From Lachnospiraceae bacterium UBA3850 (GTDB lineage Bacteria > Bacillota > Clostridia > Lachnospirales > Lachnospiraceae), in assembly GCA_002392655.1 (NCBI GenBank), contig DGHK01000030.1, positions 1 through 32,480 on the forward strand: a stretch of 32,480 nucleotides of DNA, in the 5' to 3' direction. Positions 25,113-32,480 of the stretch are shown here, piece after piece (positions within the stretch are counted from its first letter, which is position 1; each line of letters opens with the position of its first letter). The position numbers were made by a program, and so were the translations under genes. The notes under the pieces are model-generated. The model ran no database searches, had not been told where the DNA came from, and worked only from the letters and a program-made list of their open reading frames with translations.

Positions 25113-25364
25113 ATGGAAAAAGAAGAAGTAAGAGTAGAATTAAAAGCTCTCATCGAGGACGTCATGCCTGAGCTTGAAAACGTAGAGATGGACAAGGATA
25201 TCTCTACAGAATATGGCATCAATTCAGTATCGATAATTCGTCTGATAGTTGCAGCAGAGGAGAAGTTCGGAGTTAAATTTACTGATTATGAATTAGCTCT
25301 TGACGAGTATCCGACATTTGGGGATCTTGCAGCAGTTATCAAGAATAAGTTAGATAAAGAATAG
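25113..25364 (+). CDS. Free-standing acyl/peptidyl carrier protein
   Basis: An 83-residue, acidic, four-helix carrier protein. The phosphopantetheine site is YGINSVSII with Ser38, in place of the DSL motif of fatty-acid ACP; it is closer to carriers dedicated to special pathways. KFGVKFTDYELALDEYPTFGDLAAVI is the usual helix III-IV region. No acyl carrier synthase, ketosynthase or adenylation gene lies in the window. GAAAGGGG precedes the ATG. The next gene starts 18 bases after the stop, so the two are very likely co-expressed. The cargo is unknown. Confidence 0.88.
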   Translation: MEKEEVRVELKALIEDVMPELENVEMDKDISTEYGINSVSIIRLIVAAEEKFGVKFTDYELALDEYPTFGDLAAVIKNKLDKE

Positions 25365-25382
25365 ACTAAGGAGGGGTGACAA

Positions 25383-26444
25383 ATGTCTAAGAAGAGATTA
25401 CCGGTAACTAAGAATCCACTGATTACATCATGGCAGTGGCATGCTACACTTTTTTCAATCCTTTCTGAGGATGATAATGCAAAGAAGTGGATATTTAGTA
25501 ATTATATACAGCTGAGATGCTATAACATCGAAGAGATTTTTACAGGTGATGATATGCTTTTTGCAGATATTATGCCAGGAAGCAGTTCTCTTAAGGAGTG
25601 CCCATATCTTATCACCTCTATTATGACAAAGGAACAAATCCAGAGCTATTGTGGGGATATAGTTGATTTCATAATCAAGACAATCGACCTTGGCGGATAT
25701 GTTTATGGAGTATTCGATGAGGCAAAGATTCTCAGCGATGTTGATGTAGACTACAAGTTTCCTCATGAGCTGTTCATTTACGGATACGATCTTGAAGGCG
25801 AAGGCTTCTATTGCGGAGACTTTACATTTAAGGATAAATATGCACATAACAAGCTGTCCTTTGAGGATGTACGTAAGGGCTATGAGGTTATCTCAGCTTC
25901 TGAGGATCATATGTTTAAGGATGATTACAAGGGAGCAAGAGGTCTCTATGTTATCTTCAAGCATACAGATACATGCTGTTATGATGTTGATACAACACTT
26001 ATCAGAGATACACTTCGTGAGTATCTGAATTCACAGGATACAAAGAATCATTTCAGAATGATGAGAAACCGCTTCAATGATACAACCTTTGGTGTTGAGG
26101 TTTATGACGTTGCACTTGAAAGAATCATGAAGCAGATGCAGTCTGAAGAGCCTGACTTCGATATCAGAGCACTTCATGTTATGTATGATCACAAGGTTCT
26201 CATGCTTGAGAGAATTAAGTACCTGATGGCAAATGGTTATCTGAACTATGACGCAGATCTCATCAAGGATTATGAAGAAGTAGTTAGGAACATGCTTACA
26301 GCACGTAATCTTCTTATCAAGATATCTATCAGTGAGGATGTTACTGAGGCAGCACGTTTCAAGGATTACTTCAGAATTGCTAAAGAAAAGGAAGTTGCAG
26401 TACTTCTCGAAGTACTCTCAAGACTTGATCAGAGAGCAAAATAA
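25383..26444 (+). CDS. Unknown protein, possibly BtrH-like acyltransferase fold
   Basis: A 353-residue soluble protein that I do not firmly recognise. The segment at about residues 108-160 (LGGYVYGVFDEAKIL, then FPHELFIYGYDLEGEGFYCGDF, then LSFEDVRKGYE) resembles the strand-His-strand part of BtrH-type proteins. BtrH has a cysteine-protease-like fold and moves an acyl group from a carrier protein to an amine in butirosin synthesis. The carrier-protein gene lies 18 bases upstream, which fits such a role. No clear N-terminal nucleophilic Cys is seen (a WQWHATLFSIL stretch is at that place), so it may be inactive or a binding relative. The C-terminal half is helical. AAGGAGGGG precedes the ATG. 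A terminator follows. Confidence 0.6.
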   Translation: MSKKRLPVTKNPLITSWQWHATLFSILSEDDNAKKWIFSNYIQLRCYNIEEIFTGDDMLFADIMPGSSSLKECPYLITSIMTKEQIQSYCGDIVDFIIKTIDLGGYVYGVFDEAKILSDVDVDYKFPHELFIYGYDLEGEGFYCGDFTFKDKYAHNKLSFEDVRKGYEVISASEDHMFKDDYKGARGLYVIFKHTDTCCYDVDTTLIRDTLREYLNSQDTKNHFRMMRNRFNDTTFGVEVYDVALERIMKQMQSEEPDFDIRALHVMYDHKVLMLERIKYLMANGYLNYDADLIKDYEEVVRNMLTARNLLIKISISEDVTEAARFKDYFRIAKEKEVAVLLEVLSRLDQRAK

Positions 26445-26460
26445 CCCGATGGGACGGTTC

Positions 26461-26520
26461 AATGATCCAAAAAGGGACGGTTCTTCTATGTAACGTAGAA
26501 CCGTCCCTTTTGTAACATAA
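26461..26520. repeat. 60-bp direct repeat, left copy
   Basis: Matches 27921-27980 at about 56 of 60 positions. The two copies flank the surface-protein gene 26532-27917 closely on both sides. Confidence 0.85.
26474..26511 (+). terminator. GGGACGGTTC-family hairpin terminator
   Basis: GGGACGGTTCT (26474-26484) pairs with AGAACCGTCCC (26497-26507), then TTTT. Another copy of the left arm lies at 26451-26460. The hairpin is part of a 60-bp direct repeat (26461-26520). Confidence 0.75.
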
Positions 26521-26531
26521 GGAGGCAGAAT

Positions 26532-27917
26532 ATGAAAAAGAAACAAAGAATGATATCAGTAATTCTCAGTTTAGTATTTGTATTGTCAATTATAGTTATG
26601 CCTGGGGAAAAAGTGAATGCGGCAGGTGCCTATAGCGCCTATGTGCCAACTGGTAGTGAAGCTTCATTAGATGATAAGGAAGTAAAATTTAACGGTTGCT
26701 CATGGTATCTGATTGCGGATAACTCTACTGCTGCTAATGCCGGTACGGTTACTCTGTTAATGGATGGATTTGTATATGAAAAATGTGTATATTCTCTTGA
26801 TGGTAAAGATTATAATGGATCAATTGTTGAAACTCAGTTAGGTAAACAGATGAACGGTAGCTTTGCCGGTGTAGCTGATGCAATGGTAGCAGTAGATCTT
26901 ACTGATGTAGGAGTTCCGGGAGCAAAGCTCTGGTTACTTTCAGAAACTGAAGCAAGTGCATTGCCATTGAATGTTAGAGACGCAATATATGATGGATGGC
27001 TTCGCACATGTGCTGATGGAAAGGCAAAGTATGTGAATGGTGATGGAGGTATAAGTTCTGAGGGAAAAAATACCTGGACTCATTATATACGTCCTGCATG
27101 TAAGTTAGATCTCTCAAAGGTTGCATTCTTATCTGATACAAAAACATTTGTCATAAAGCCGGAAGCTGTGAAGGCTGTTGAAGCTGCTATTAATGCTCTT
27201 AAATCTGCTGATAAAATAACAACAGCTGACAAGGATGCCGTTGAGGCTGCGAGAAAAGCATATGACGGTCTGACAGATGAACAGAAGAAAATGGTAGATA
27301 CAGCTACATATAAAAAGCTTACAGATGCTGAAGCAGCTCTTGAGAATGCAGGAAAAGAAGACAAGAAAGACGATAAGAAAGACGATAAGAAAGACGATAA
27401 GAAAGACGATAAGAAAGACGACAAGAAGGAAGACAAGAAAGAGGATAAAAAAGAAGATAAGAAAGAAGATAAGAAAGAAACTCCAAAGTACTCTAATGAA
27501 TGGGTTGACGGTAAGTGGTATGATGCCGATGGCTCTCAGACATATAATGGAACTCTGTCATGGAAAAATAATTCTACAGGCTGGTGGGTAGAAGATACCG
27601 CAGGCTGGTATCCTACATCTCAGTGGCAGAAGATAGATGGAGCATGGTACTACTTTAAACCTGATGGATATATAGCTTCAGGTGAATACTACGATGGCTA
27701 TTGGTTCAATAAGGATGGATCATGGGATCCACAGTATAAGCTTTCATGGAAGAGCAACAGCACAGGCTGGTGGGTAGAGGATATATCCGGATGGTGGCCT
27801 TCAAGCAGCTGGCTCAAGATAGACGGCTACTGGTATTATTTCGATGCATCAGGCTATATGGTGACAAGTCAGTACGTAGATGGCTGGTGGATCAATTCAG
27901 ATGGAGTTTGCTTGTAA
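26532..27917 (+). CDS. Secreted protein with KDDK tract and wall-binding repeats
   Basis: A 461-residue exported protein. A signal peptide is likely cut after VNA near residue 31. An N-terminal domain (about 32-210) contains FNGCSWYLIADNS and LWLLSETEASALP, similar in feel to clostridial DUF6273-type surface domains. A helical segment (about 214-272, AINALKSADKITTADKDAVEAA to AEAALENAG) resembles FIVAR-like bundles. A charged tract of about ten KDDK/KEDK units follows, then the 143-residue wall-binding module (27486-27914). Function unknown; wall-attached location is inferred. AAGGAGG precedes the ATG. The gene is framed by 60-bp direct repeats. Confidence 0.82.
   Translation: MKKKQRMISVILSLVFVLSIIVMPGEKVNAAGAYSAYVPTGSEASLDDKEVKFNGCSWYLIADNSTAANAGTVTLLMDGFVYEKCVYSLDGKDYNGSIVETQLGKQMNGSFAGVADAMVAVDLTDVGVPGAKLWLLSETEASALPLNVRDAIYDGWLRTCADGKAKYVNGDGGISSEGKNTWTHYIRPACKLDLSKVAFLSDTKTFVIKPEAVKAVEAAINALKSADKITTADKDAVEAARKAYDGLTDEQKKMVDTATYKKLTDAEAALENAGKEDKKDDKKDDKKDDKKDDKKDDKKEDKKEDKKEDKKEDKKETPKYSNEWVDGKWYDADGSQTYNGTLSWKNNSTGWWVEDTAGWYPTSQWQKIDGAWYYFKPDGYIASGEYYDGYWFNKDGSWDPQYKLSWKSNSTGWWVEDISGWWPSSSWLKIDGYWYYFDASGYMVTSQYVDGWWINSDGVCL
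27355..27480 (+). repeat. 12-bp coding repeat, KDDK/KEDK tract
   Basis: About ten tandem units of GACGATAAGAAA or a close variant. The first five to six are nearly identical at DNA level, the later ones more varied. Copy number is likely to vary by slippage. Confidence 0.85.
27486..27914 (+). repeat. Wall-binding module, copy B
   Basis: Same length (143 codons) as the module at 11617-12045, with most residues shared. Related three-unit versions end both CotH proteins. Confidence 0.85.
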
Positions 27918-27920
27918 ATC

Positions 27921-27980
27921 AATGATCCATATGGGGACGGTTCTTCTATGTAACGTAGAACTGTCCCTTTTGTAACATAA
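27921..27980. repeat. 60-bp direct repeat, right copy
   Basis: Partner of 26461-26520. One of the four differences changes a C to T in the right arm of its hairpin, leaving a G-T pair. Confidence 0.85.
27934..27971 (+). terminator. GGGACGGTTC-family hairpin terminator
   Basis: Arms 27934-27944 and 27957-27967 form an 11-bp stem with one G-T pair, followed by four T. Confidence 0.7.
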
Positions 27981-28002
27981 ACATGAAGAGGTATTAAAGT
28001 TT

Positions 28003-29931
28003 ATGAAAAAAAGAATAGTTGTTTTATTAATTGCCTTATTATTCATTATTCCCAATATTCCAGCGATGAAAAGTGTTCACGCTGAAGGTGAAAAGAAGGG
28101 AACACCTGATCATGGAATTCCCGTAATAAACATCAATATCGATGAGAGTCAGGGAACGATAGCGGCTATGAACTCAAGTCCCGATCACTCGGTGAAGTGC
28201 TATGGAACTATTGATATTGATGTACCGGATGGCTATGTTTCTGATTATTCCGGTACTGCCTGTGAGGATATAGAAGGACTGGAAATGGAGTACATAAGGG
28301 GAAGAGGTAATTCTACATGGACTCAGTCCGAAAAAAAGCCTTATAAGATAAAGCTGAAAAAGGGCAAAAGTATATTTGGAATGGGCAAAAGTAAGCACTG
28401 GGCTCTTATAGCAAATGCACTTGAAAACAGCCACGTAAGAAACAGGATGACCTACTGGCTGGGAAATGAAATGGGAGTTGAATTTACACCGAAGCTCGTG
28501 CCTGTTGAGGTTTACATGAATGGCGATTACAGAGGCCTTTACTATCTCAGTGAAACAATAAGAGTGGAAAAGTCCAGAGTGGATATCGATGAGCTTGAGG
28601 AAGGTGATAATGATGCAGAGACTATAACAGGTGGTTATCTTATTTCAACACTTGCTCAAGAGGACGCTCAGGCAAGAGGCGGCATAATAACTGAAAAAGG
28701 AATGGGTTTTGCATTTGAAAATCCTGATTTTGTTGAGTATAAAAATGATAATCAGAGAAAGTATATAGAGAACTATCTGACTAAAACTGAGGAGGCTATC
28801 TTCGGAGAAGGCTTCAAGGATAAGGATGGTGTCAGCTATAAGGAATACATGGATATAACTGCGGCAGCTGATTACTGGTGGTTCCAGACTGTTTCTATGA
28901 ATATGGATGGATTTAAGACGGATAGTACTTATCTGACAAAGAAGAGAAATGATAAGCTGTACTGGGGACCTCTTTGGGATTTTGATAGTCCTTGCTGGGG
29001 AAATCTCAGTGTTGTTTTTGGTGGAGATGACTATAAGGGAATCATGTCTGACTGTACATGGCTTGAACATTTAAGATGTGACGATGAGTTTGTCGGTGTT
29101 CTTAAGGAACGCTGGAAACTGATGGACGCAAAGCTTATTGAGCTTACCAAGAAGGGCGGACAGCTGGATAAATACTATAAAGAATTGAAGCCTGCGGCAG
29201 ATGCAAATGCAGCAAAATGGGGATACTACTTTGATGAAGTGAAATCATATGAGGAAGCGATAGAAGGCCTCAGAAAATGGATTGATAAAAGAAGAGAGTG
29301 GATAAACGAGAATCTTGATCAGCTTAAGATCACAGATGAGCCGGACGATGATGAAGAAGATGGAGAAGCTGGAGATCCTGATTCAGGTATAGATCCGGAG
29401 CAAAAAGAAGAACTGGATCCTAAGGAGCATGAAGGAACCTGGAGAAAAAATGAAAAGGGCTGGTGGTACGGAGACGATAAAGGCTGGTATGCAAAGGACT
29501 GCTGGATGATCATTAATTCTGATATCTACTACTTTGATCAGGACGGTTATATGGCGTCAAATGAATGGAGAGATGGCTACTGGCTGGATGCTGATGGAAA
29601 GCTTGGCTACAAATATAAAGGCAGATGGAAGGAAAACTCCAAAGGCTGGTGGTTCGAGGATGAGTCAGGCTGGTATGCAAAGAATCAGTGGCAGAAGATA
29701 GACGGAAAGTGGTACTTCTTCTGTGATGATGGCTATATGGATTATAGTGAATATCGAGACGGCTGCTGGCTCGGAGCAGACGGTGCATGGGACGAGGCCT
29801 ACGGTGCAGGACACTGGAGTAAGAACTCCAGAGGCTGGTGGTACAGTGATGGTGACTGGTATCCGGTAAATCAATATCTCTGGATAGATGGAGTACAGTA
29901 CTGGTTCGATGCGAGCGGATATATGAAATAA
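28003..29931 (+). CDS. CotH-type kinase with wall-binding repeats (copy 1)
   Basis: A 642-residue exported protein. The signal peptide is MKKR plus a hydrophobic core, cut probably after VHA near residue 27. The CotH domain spans about 37-440. Landmarks: RGRGNSTW (99-106), KKPYKIKLKKG just after, HVRNRMTYWLGNE near 145, GLYYLSETIRVEKSRVDI near 178, and WDFD (325-328) in the metal/active-site region. CotH proteins are atypical protein kinases, first known from spore coat. An acidic linker (about 445-472) follows, then three aromatic wall-binding repeats (about 474-642). A surface-bound kinase is therefore inferred, with unknown targets. GAAGAGG precedes the ATG. A paralogue follows after 49 bases. 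Confidence 0.88.
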   Translation: MKKRIVVLLIALLFIIPNIPAMKSVHAEGEKKGTPDHGIPVININIDESQGTIAAMNSSPDHSVKCYGTIDIDVPDGYVSDYSGTACEDIEGLEMEYIRGRGNSTWTQSEKKPYKIKLKKGKSIFGMGKSKHWALIANALENSHVRNRMTYWLGNEMGVEFTPKLVPVEVYMNGDYRGLYYLSETIRVEKSRVDIDELEEGDNDAETITGGYLISTLAQEDAQARGGIITEKGMGFAFENPDFVEYKNDNQRKYIENYLTKTEEAIFGEGFKDKDGVSYKEYMDITAAADYWWFQTVSMNMDGFKTDSTYLTKKRNDKLYWGPLWDFDSPCWGNLSVVFGGDDYKGIMSDCTWLEHLRCDDEFVGVLKERWKLMDAKLIELTKKGGQLDKYYKELKPAADANAAKWGYYFDEVKSYEEAIEGLRKWIDKRREWINENLDQLKITDEPDDDEEDGEAGDPDSGIDPEQKEELDPKEHEGTWRKNEKGWWYGDDKGWYAKDCWMIINSDIYYFDQDGYMASNEWRDGYWLDADGKLGYKYKGRWKENSKGWWFEDESGWYAKNQWQKIDGKWYFFCDDGYMDYSEYRDGCWLGADGAWDEAYGAGHWSKNSRGWWYSDGDWYPVNQYLWIDGVQYWFDASGYMK

Positions 29932-29980
29932 GCTACAAAGAGTACTTTTGTGAAGTGATAGACTGCAAAGGAGACCATAT

Positions 29981-31906
29981 ATGAGAAGTAGTAAACTAAA
30001 AAAATTATTAGCTATCGTAATTGCTACATTTATCATTCTTCCGAATATCACTGTGATGCGGAGCGTTAATGCTGCGGATATGGACCCCGAGTATGCGAAA
30101 CCAAAACATGGAATACCGGTTATGTATCTGAACATAGACGAGAGCAAGGGGACAATAGATGCGATGAATAATAGTCCCGATCATTCGGCTAATTGCTATG
30201 GTACGGTTGATATAAAATCGCCAGCAGGATATAAGTCTGAATATACAGGTGCGGAGTGTCAGGATCTGACGGGACTTGAAATGGAATATATCAGAGGAAG
30301 AGGAAATTCAACCTGGGAATGGTTTGATAAAAAGCCTTATAAGCTGAAGCTGAAAAAGGGTGCTGATCTTTTGGGAATGGGTAAAAACAAACACTGGGTG
30401 CTTCTTTCAAATGCGGGCGATGAAACATTTTTGAGAAACAGGATATCCTACTGGCTGGCAGACTCTATAGGGATGGAATATGTTTGCAAGAGCGTACCTG
30501 TAGAGCTTGTCATAAATGGCAAGTACAATGGACTGTATTATCTCTGTGAGCAGGTAAGAGTGGGAGCGTCCAGAGTAAATATAGATGAACTATCTGAAAA
30601 TGATACCAGTCTTCCTGATATATCCGGAGGATATCTACTCACAGCATGTGGTTACTATGGTGGAACGAAGGAAGGCTGGTTCCATACGACCAGAGATTCA
30701 TTTTTTGATTTTGAAGATCCTGATTTTTCAGATTATCAGAGCAAAGCTCAGAAGGGATATATTCAGGATTATCTTCAGAATACGGAGAATGCCCTCTTTG
30801 GCAGTGGTTTCAAGGATCAGGCTGGCAAAAGCTACAAGGATTACATGGATGTAAAGTCAGCAGCTGATTATTATCTGATGGAATTCTTTACCGTTAACCA
30901 GGATGCATTTTTGACTCCAAGTACATATTTGTATAAAAAAAGAAATGGGAAACTCTTCTGGGGGCCTGTCTGGGATTTTGATGTAAGAACGTATGTTATC
31001 CCTGATGAAGAAGGAAATGTCAGAGATGCAACTGCAGGAACAAAGGCCGGAGTGTATTGTTTCTCTACATGGCTGGAAAGGATGAAGAAGGATCCTGAGT
31101 TTAAAGCTCTGCTGCTGGAACGTTGGAAGGTTATGAAGGCCAAGATAGATGAGGCAGTAAGAGATGGTGGACAGCTGGATAAGTATTATAACGAGATAAA
31201 GCTTGCCCAGACCTATGATGAAAATAAATGGCATAATAATAAATCAGAACGACCATGTAACGTACAGGATCTGAAGGTCTGGATGAAAACAAGAGGTGAA
31301 TACGTTAGTAATAACTCAGATGTTATTTTTCGGGAAGGCGGTTCGTATGAGATCACAAAAGTGTGGAAGGATGGAAAATGGCTGGGTGATGTGAATTATA
31401 CCGCAACCGGTTCATGGAATTCAGATAGCAGGGGCTACTGGTTTGGAGATACTTCAGGTTGGTATGCAAAGTCGGAATGGGTAATGATTGATTTTACATG
31501 GTACTATTTTGACGAAAATGGCTATATGGTAACAAATGAGTGGAGAGATGGCCGTTGGCTTGATTCAACAGGTGCATATCAGTATAACCATAAGGGTGAA
31601 TGGAAGAGTGATTCAAATGGTTATTGGTTCTGTGACGATACAGGCTGGTATGCAAAGAATCAGTGGCAGAAGATAGACGGAAAGTGGTACTACTTCACAG
31701 ATAAGGGTTATATGGACTACGGTGAGTACCGGGATGGCTGTTGGCTCGGAGATGATGGTGCTATGGTTGACGGATATACACAGGGAACATGGCATAGTGA
31801 TTCAAACGGCTGGTGGTACAGTGATGGTGACTGGTATCCGGTAAATCAATATCTCTGGATAGATGGTGTACAATACTGGTTCGATGCGAGCGGATATGTG
31901 AGATAA
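29981..31906 (+). CDS. CotH-type kinase with wall-binding repeats (copy 2)
   Basis: A 641-residue paralogue of the gene before it. Signal peptide likely cut after VNA near residue 30. The CotH domain holds RGRGNSTW near residue 107, KKPYKLKLKKG, FLRNRISYWLADS near 150, GLYYLCEQVRVGASRVNI near 185, and WDFD (331-334). The wall-binding tail has three units and ends nearly identically to copy 1 (SDGDWYPVNQYLWIDG). Unlike copy 1 it has no acidic linker. AAAGGAG precedes the ATG. The pair is probably one transcript from upstream, ending at the hairpin 31923-31968. Divergence in the kinase core beside near-identity in the tail suggests different substrates at the same wall site. Confidence 0.88.
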   Translation: MRSSKLKKLLAIVIATFIILPNITVMRSVNAADMDPEYAKPKHGIPVMYLNIDESKGTIDAMNNSPDHSANCYGTVDIKSPAGYKSEYTGAECQDLTGLEMEYIRGRGNSTWEWFDKKPYKLKLKKGADLLGMGKNKHWVLLSNAGDETFLRNRISYWLADSIGMEYVCKSVPVELVINGKYNGLYYLCEQVRVGASRVNIDELSENDTSLPDISGGYLLTACGYYGGTKEGWFHTTRDSFFDFEDPDFSDYQSKAQKGYIQDYLQNTENALFGSGFKDQAGKSYKDYMDVKSAADYYLMEFFTVNQDAFLTPSTYLYKKRNGKLFWGPVWDFDVRTYVIPDEEGNVRDATAGTKAGVYCFSTWLERMKKDPEFKALLLERWKVMKAKIDEAVRDGGQLDKYYNEIKLAQTYDENKWHNNKSERPCNVQDLKVWMKTRGEYVSNNSDVIFREGGSYEITKVWKDGKWLGDVNYTATGSWNSDSRGYWFGDTSGWYAKSEWVMIDFTWYYFDENGYMVTNEWRDGRWLDSTGAYQYNHKGEWKSDSNGYWFCDDTGWYAKNQWQKIDGKWYYFTDKGYMDYGEYRDGCWLGDDGAMVDGYTQGTWHSDSNGWWYSDGDWYPVNQYLWIDGVQYWFDASGYVR

Positions 31907-31922
31907 GCTGATAACAAGTCGA

Positions 31923-31968
31923 TGGGGGCGGTTCTTTATGCAAAAGAAGTCAAAAAGAACCGTCCCCA
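31923..31968. terminator. GGGACGGTTC-family hairpin after CotH genes
   Basis: A 15-bp stem with one G-T pair (31923-31937 with 31954-31968) and a 16-nt loop. The T-run comes 9 bases later (TTATTTTT), so termination strength is uncertain. Confidence 0.65.
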
Positions 31969-32053
31969 CTCGCTTATTTTTATCGTGGTTAGGGAGGTTT
32001 AATTGACGTTATATATACATTATAAAGATTAGAAAAAACAAGGCTTTTATTTG

Positions 32054-32082
32054 TTCACAAGAAGTTCGTTTTGTGTTATTAT
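32054..32082 (+). promoter_or_regulatory. Promoter for nifJ
   Basis: TTCACA (32054-32059), 17-nt spacer, TATTAT (32077-32082) with an extended TG element. The leader of about 100 bases holds an 8-bp stem (32138-32145 with 32150-32157) just ahead of the ribosome site. The rest of the gap 31907-32187 shows nothing else clear. Confidence 0.6.
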
Positions 32083-32175
32083 TCTAACTAGCTTTTTGCG
32101 TCTTTTTGTTATGTTTTTCATTATAATTGGCGCATACGAGGACTTTGTCAAGTTCTCTAAAAGAAATAATCCTAG

Positions 32176-32480
<305 letters not shown>

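Overview
The window looks like chromosome of an anaerobic, Gram-positive Clostridia bacterium, most likely a gut or rumen member of Lachnospiraceae. The basis is low-to-moderate G+C, strong AGGAGG-type ribosome sites, linked pyrB and pyrI, class II aldolase, pyruvate:ferredoxin oxidoreductase, sorted and repeat-anchored wall proteins, and the style of the wall-binding repeats. This assignment is an inference from gene content. No rRNA, tRNA, CRISPR array or transposase gene was seen.

Layout. 1-1530 is the 3' end of a sortase-anchored surface protein with DUF11-type repeats. 1608-3068 (minus) is an aldose-epimerase-like gene with a HIT-family gene, divergent from metK (3244). 4477-6892 is a nucleotide/carbamoyl block: a divergent ornithine-carbamoyltransferase-like gene, pyrB and pyrI, with a structured hairpin ahead of pyrB and a cluster of palindromes after pyrI. 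7037-9550 (minus) is a large YfhO-type membrane protein. 9718-12048 is a secreted InlB-repeat protein with a C-terminal wall-binding module. 12160-14602 is an ABC exporter pair. 14710-16020 is murA. 16137-21370 is a probable operon: metG, a lipoprotein, a GGDEF protein, an acyl-CoA thioesterase and a Bax-inhibitor-1 protein. 21515-22378 is fba. 22515-26444 is an unusual unit: a tubulin/FtsZ-like GTPase, a free-standing acyl carrier protein and an unrecognised 353-residue protein. 26532-31906 holds three more secreted proteins with the same kind of wall-binding repeats, two of them CotH-type kinases. 32188 to the end is the start of nifJ.

The strongest candidate for an undescribed system is 22515-26444. 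A tubulin-superfamily protein sits with a dedicated acyl carrier protein and a protein that weakly resembles the ACP-dependent acyltransferase BtrH. The unit is closed off by terminators on both sides, and no fatty acid or polyketide synthase genes are nearby. Second-rank items are the carbamoyltransferase paralogue that lacks the ornithine-binding residues, the tandem wall-anchored CotH kinases, and a family of GGGACGGTTC hairpins that follow every surface-protein gene in the window; two of these lie in 60-bp direct repeats that flank a surface-protein gene like a cassette.

Coding density is high and no gap exceeds 300 bases; the longest, 31907-32187, holds a hairpin, a probable promoter and the nifJ leader. 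Start sites were moved inward from the longest open frame for pyrB, yfhO, the ABC ATPase, the Bax-inhibitor protein, fba and the tubulin-like gene, on ribosome-binding-site evidence.
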